A stretch of DNA of 17,544 nt from Oceanospirillaceae bacterium. Its GTDB lineage: Bacteria; Pseudomonadota; Gammaproteobacteria; Pseudomonadales; Balneatricaceae. The notes below the pieces were generated by a model. The model was not told the DNA's origin. It saw nothing but the letters and a program-made list of their open reading frames with translations, and made no database searches. The stretch's first letter is position 1. Each line of letters opens with the position of its first letter. The position numbers were made by a program, and so were the translations under genes. Shown here in pieces: positions 14,428 through 17,544 of the stretch. The stretch covers positions 27,001 through 44,544 of the forward strand of contig DPHB01000026.1 in the NCBI GenBank assembly GCA_003521845.1. Reading direction: 5' to 3'.

Positions 14428-15507
14428 ATGTCGATTTTGAGCAACAAATTGACCAAAAAACAACAAAAAATCGGCACCAGCTTGATTAACATGATGTTTC
14501 TAACCAATGGGCGACCTAGTATGAATAGCACTACTTTTTCTAGCAATACTTTTACGGCTCCAGATGACAGAGCTTGGCAAATTTGCATTCTACTGTTGCC
14601 CGCAGTCAGCCTGAGCAATATCAGCCATATATTGGAACCCTTACAAGCGGCCAACCAAATTTCCGCACGCCCACTTTACCAGTGGCAACTTGCAAGCGCC
14701 CAAGGCATGCCAGTAATTACCGCTGAAGGCCTGCAACTAAGCACCCAAAAATTTGATCCAGAGTCTAACTTTGATTGCTTATTGGTCATTGGTGATCAAC
14801 ATCAACCTCACTCCCTTTCCTTGAGCTTGTTGACAGCCTTGAGCAAACTAAACCGTCAGCGCAACCGATTCTTTGGTGGCATCGGAAGTGGTGCCATATT
14901 GCTAGAGAAAGCTGGTTTACTTAATAATGCCAACTGGACTGTGGCGCCAGAGCTAGCTGCCAACAGCGGCGCAACACAGCCACACGCACTATTTCAAATA
15001 GCCCACCAACGCTTCACCTGCCAAGGTGAAACTGCCAATCTAGACATGATGCTGCATATTATTCAGCAACAGCATGGCAAGGCCCTAACCGTGCATATCG
15101 CGGAAATGCTGGCTTATCCAAACTTGCGTCAACCCACCAAGCTCACTAGGCCTACACCTATCGATCTAGATGCCTCTGCGCCACCTGCCTTGGCAGAAGT
15201 ATTAACCTTAATGCAGAAAAATTTTGCCGAGCCTCTGTCGTTAGAAGAAATTAGCCATTATTGCGGCCTCGGCTCTCGGCAAATACAACGTCTATTCAAA
15301 CAACACATCGGCACCACACCCAACAACTATTATTTGCAGCAACGCTTGGATCACGCCCACCGTTTGTTGGTAGAAACTTCCGTACCCATTAAACAGATAG
15401 CGAGTGATAGCGGCTTTAGTTCTTTGCCCACTTTTTACAAACGCTATAAAAGCCGTTTTGGCAACCCACCCATGTCGTCACGCCAACAGGCAGATATCTA
15501 CCTATAG
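14428..15507 (+). CDS. GlxA-family AraC transcriptional regulator (GbdR/CdhR-like)
   Basis: A two-domain regulator: an N-terminal DJ-1/PfpI-like (class I amidotransferase-like) domain, about residues 49-230 (WQICILLLPAVSLSNISHIL, GGIGSGAILLEKAGLLNNA), and a C-terminal AraC domain, about 253-352, with two helix-turn-helix units (LSLEEISHYCGLGSRQIQRL and PIKQIASDSGFSSLPTFYKR). This architecture is shared by GbdR, CdhR and ArgR of Pseudomonas, which respond to dimethylglycine/betaine, carnitine and arginine. The usual Cys of the DJ-1 elbow is absent here (FFGGIGSGA), as expected for a ligand-sensing rather than catalytic role. The start is uncertain: ATG 14428, 14491/14494 or 14521 are all possible and none has a good ribosome site; 14521 gives a leader length closer to relatives. 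It is flanked by the DUF1989 gene (divergent) and the flavoprotein gene (downstream, 137 bases), its likely targets. Confidence 0.9.
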   Translation: MSILSNKLTKKQQKIGTSLINMMFLTNGRPSMNSTTFSSNTFTAPDDRAWQICILLLPAVSLSNISHILEPLQAANQISARPLYQWQLASAQGMPVITAEGLQLSTQKFDPESNFDCLLVIGDQHQPHSLSLSLLTALSKLNRQRNRFFGGIGSGAILLEKAGLLNNANWTVAPELAANSGATQPHALFQIAHQRFTCQGETANLDMMLHIIQQQHGKALTVHIAEMLAYPNLRQPTKLTRPTPIDLDASAPPALAEVLTLMQKNFAEPLSLEEISHYCGLGSRQIQRLFKQHIGTTPNNYYLQQRLDHAHRLLVETSVPIKQIASDSGFSSLPTFYKRYKSRFGNPPMSSRQQADIYL

Positions 15508-15518
15508 TACTGACTCGC

Positions 15519-15545
15519 TCGACAAGGCCCACTTACCCTTGTCGA
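15519..15545. terminator. Hairpin after the AraC-type regulator gene
   Basis: A perfect 9-bp stem, TCGACAAGG (15519-15527) and CCTTGTCGA (15537-15545), with a 9-base loop, 11 bases after the regulator stop codon. The tail CTTTCACC is only weakly U-rich, so it may be an inefficient terminator that allows some read-through into the flavoprotein gene. Confidence 0.6.
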
Positions 15546-15597
15546 CTTTCACCAATTACCTGTCTATTTTCTACCATAACCCAGCAAAACTCCTCGC

Positions 15598-15643
15598 TAG
15601 AATGTCACACTGACCATTTGACATAACAGTACAAGGACTCTGC
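15598..15643 (+). promoter_or_regulatory. Leader of the flavoprotein gene: -10-like box, inverted repeat, ribosome site
   Basis: TAGAAT at 15598-15603 resembles a -10 element, but no good -35 lies 16-18 bases before it, as expected of an activator-dependent promoter. Inverted arms ATGTCA (15602-15607) and TGACAT (15619-15624) bracket CACTGACCATT. The segment from TGTCACAC matches the motif at 13356-13379 closely. AAGGA at 15633-15637 is 7 bases before the ATG at 15645, an excellent ribosome site. Confidence 0.45.
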
Positions 15644-15644
15644 A

Positions 15645-17544
15645 ATGGACCTGAAACCCAGCACGCAAGTAGTTGTTATTGGTGGCGGCCTGATTGGCTG
15701 CTCCATTGCCTACCACCTTACCAAACTCGGCTGTACCGATGTCATGCTGCTAGAACGCAACGAACTCACTTCTGGCTCCACTTGGCACGCTGCTGCTGGC
15801 GTACATGGCCTACACGACAACTCTAATATCACCAAATTACAAAACCACACCATGCAGGTGTACAAGGAACTGGAGCAAGAAACTGGCCAGTCCTGCGGTA
15901 TTCACGAAAACGGCATCATCTATCTAGCCCAGACAAAAGACCGCGAGCATCAACTGCGCATCCAAGCCGCCAAGGCCAAGTTGTTTGGCGCCAAGTTCGA
16001 CGAACTCACCATGCAGCAAGTACGAGAGTTACACCCCCTTGTTAATCTAGAAGGTGTGCGTTGCGCCTTTATGGAAACCCATGCTGGGCATGTGGACCCT
16101 TCGGGGGTTACCTTTGCTTACGCCAAGGGCGCCAAACAGCTGGGTGCCGAAATCCATCGCTTCACACCCGTAACCGCTACGACCCAACGTGACGATGGTA
16201 GTTGGACTGTGTCGACACCAAAAGGCGATATTCATGCGCAAGTAGTGGTTAACGTCGCAGGTCTTTGGGGTCGAGAAGTCGCCAAACTAGCGGGTTTTGA
16301 ACTACCCTTGATGACCATGGAACACCAGTATTTTGTCACCGAGAGCATGCCTGATGTGGAGCAGCACCCCGTTGAACTACCGTCCATTGCCGACCGTGAC
16401 GGCGAGTATTATCTGCGCCAAGAAGGCCAAGGTTTGCTAGTCGGTGCTTACGAAAAAGACGGACGTTTTTGGGCCGAAGCTGGCACTCCACTGGATTTTG
16501 GCCACGAACTACTCAATGATGATTTAGACCGTATCGAAGACAACATGCTGGCCGCCTGTCACCGTGTTCCAGCCCTTGGCGAAGCCGGCGTGAAGTCAGT
16601 TATCAATGGCCCCATGATTTGGTCACCCGACAGTTCTGCCCTATTTGGCCCCGTACCGGAACTGGAAAACTACTACTGCTGCAACGGCATCATTCCTGGT
16701 TTTTCGCAATCTGCTGGCCTTGGCCTTATGCTGGCGCAATGGATTGTGGAAGGCGAACCAGAGATGGATCTGTTTGCCTGGGACTTGGCGCGCTTTGATG
16801 CTTGGGCTGACAAAGACTTTGCCAAAGCGCGCGCCCTAGATTGCTACTCTCATCGTTTCAAAATTCACTTCCCTTACGAGGAGACCTCTGCCGGCCGTCC
16901 GGCGCGCATGCGCCCCGTTTATGGTCTACAAAAAGACATGGGGGCCGTGTTTGGTCTCAACGGTGGCTGGGAACACCCCTTGTGGTATGCCAAGAGTGGC
17001 GTAGAGCCAAAAGAAGAGTACGGTTATACGCGCCAAAACTGGCACCAGCCCGTGGGTGAAGAATGCCGCGCCCTACGCACTACGGCAGGCGTTATCGACA
17101 TCGCTAACTTTGCCAAGTATGAAGCGCAGGGCCCAGGTGCCGAAAGCTGGATTAACCATCTAGTCGCCAACCGTGTACCAACTGAAATTGGCCGCATCTG
17201 CTTAGCGCCTTTGCTATCCTTACGCGGCGGTATCGCCGGTGATTTTACCATTACTAAGCTGGCCGACAATCACTATATGATGTTTGGTTCTGGCATAGCC
17301 GAGCGCTTCCACAAACGTTTCTTTAAGCGTGTGCCATTACCGGCCGATACCACCGTTACCAGCCTAACTAATAGCCACTGTGGCTTTAGCCTAGCGGGAC
17401 CTAACAGCCGTGCTATTCTGCAACAGCTGGCACCATCAGAAGCTCTAGGCAATGCTGAATTTAGCTTTATGCGCTCGCGCCAGATGCAAGTAGCCGGCAT
17501 TGATTGCTTAGTACTTCGTGTGTCCTTCTCTGGCGAGCTAGGCT
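15645..17544 (+). CDS. Dimethylglycine/sarcosine dehydrogenase-like flavoprotein with GcvT-like domain (3' end outside window)
   Basis: 633 residues are visible of a protein that in its family is usually about 800-850 long. N-terminal FAD domain: VVVIGGGLIGCSIAYHLTKL (9-28), an acidic end of the second strand (MLLERNE, 34-40), and SGSTWHAAAG (43-52). His48 lies where dimethylglycine dehydrogenase binds FAD covalently. VVNVAGLWG (201-209) and the substrate-domain end IIPGFSQSAGLGLMLAQWIVEG (349-370) follow. From about 415 the FAO-middle and aminomethyltransferase (GcvT) folds begin: MGAVFGLNGGWEHPLWY (432-448), GVIDIANFAKYEAQGPGAE (482-500), LRGGIAGDFTITKL (526-539), GFSLAGPNSRAIL (580-592), VSFSGELG (626-633). 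Expected chemistry: oxidative N-demethylation, with the methyl group passed to tetrahydrofolate in the GcvT half. The substrate may be dimethylglycine, sarcosine or another N-methyl amine. The frame is open to the window edge. Confidence 0.93.
   Translation, partial: MDLKPSTQVVVIGGGLIGCSIAYHLTKLGCTDVMLLERNELTSGSTWHAAAGVHGLHDNSNITKLQNHTMQVYKELEQETGQSCGIHENGIIYLAQTKDREHQLRIQAAKAKLFGAKFDELTMQQVRELHPLVNLEGVRCAFMETHAGHVDPSGVTFAYAKGAKQLGAEIHRFTPVTATTQRDDGSWTVSTPKGDIHAQVVVNVAGLWGREVAKLAGFELPLMTMEHQYFVTESMPDVEQHPVELPSIADRDGEYYLRQEGQGLLVGAYEKDGRFWAEAGTPLDFGHELLNDDLDRIEDNMLAACHRVPALGEAGVKSVINGPMIWSPDSSALFGPVPELENYYCCNGIIPGFSQSAGLGLMLAQWIVEGEPEMDLFAWDLARFDAWADKDFAKARALDCYSHRFKIHFPYEETSAGRPARMRPVYGLQKDMGAVFGLNGGWEHPLWYAKSGVEPKEEYGYTRQNWHQPVGEECRALRTTAGVIDIANFAKYEAQGPGAESWINHLVANRVPTEIGRICLAPLLSLRGGIAGDFTITKLADNHYMMFGSGIAERFHKRFFKRVPLPADTTVTSLTNSHCGFSLAGPNSRAILQQLAPSEALGNAEFSFMRSRQMQVAGIDCLVLRVSFSGELG

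Noticed and set aside
15618..15623. TTGACA match taken as a -35 promoter box
   Set aside because: It is only about 22 bases before the start codon, leaving no room for a -10 element and leader; it is part of the inverted repeat instead.

Overview
The window looks like the chromosome of a free-living, Gram-negative, probably marine gammaproteobacterium. The evidence is protein-level resemblance to gammaproteobacterial families (low-specificity threonine aldolase close to E. coli LtaE, a GcvA-type LysR regulator, a GbdR/CdhR-type GlxA-AraC regulator), REP-like GTCGG hairpins, and moderate GC with AAGGA/AGGA ribosome sites. No rRNA, tRNA, CRISPR array, insertion sequence or phage gene was seen. 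Both ends cut through a gene.

Layout from left to right. A large methyl-accepting chemotaxis receptor (1-2498, minus) runs off the left edge. It is divergent from a stand-alone MmgE/PrpD-family gene (2725-4053, plus). Next comes a two-gene minus-strand unit, an aspartyl/asparaginyl beta-hydroxylase-type dioxygenase (5185-5856) followed 15 bp later by an L-threonine aldolase (4111-5169), with a divergent LysR regulator (5970-6848, plus). A REP-like double hairpin and a strong bidirectional terminator close this block. A minus-strand ABC importer locus of the peptide/opine/nickel class follows: a Tat-type substrate-binding protein (11434-13083), two tandem hairpins, an OppB/DppB-type permease (10234-11280), an enlarged OppC/DppC-type permease (9061-10224) and a fused double ATPase (6963-9047). 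Upstream of the transporter is a DUF1989 protein (13438-14298, minus), divergent from a GlxA-family AraC regulator (14428 or 14521-15507, plus). Downstream of that regulator a dimethylglycine/sarcosine-dehydrogenase-like flavoprotein fused to a GcvT-like domain (15645 to beyond 17544) runs off the right edge.

Working model (inference). The right half is a regulated uptake and catabolism locus for a small N-methylated or amidino/amino compound. The binding protein and ABC importer bring it in, the GbdR/CdhR-like regulator senses it or a product, and the flavoprotein removes N-methyl groups as one-carbon units on folate. The left half has a hydroxylase plus beta-hydroxy-amino-acid aldolase, whose combined chemistry would be C-beta hydroxylation and then retro-aldol cleavage to glycine and an aldehyde. 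That is the same logic as the first two steps of carnitine biosynthesis from trimethyllysine, or of beta-hydroxyaspartate cleavage. Whether the two halves act on one compound cannot be decided from sequence alone.
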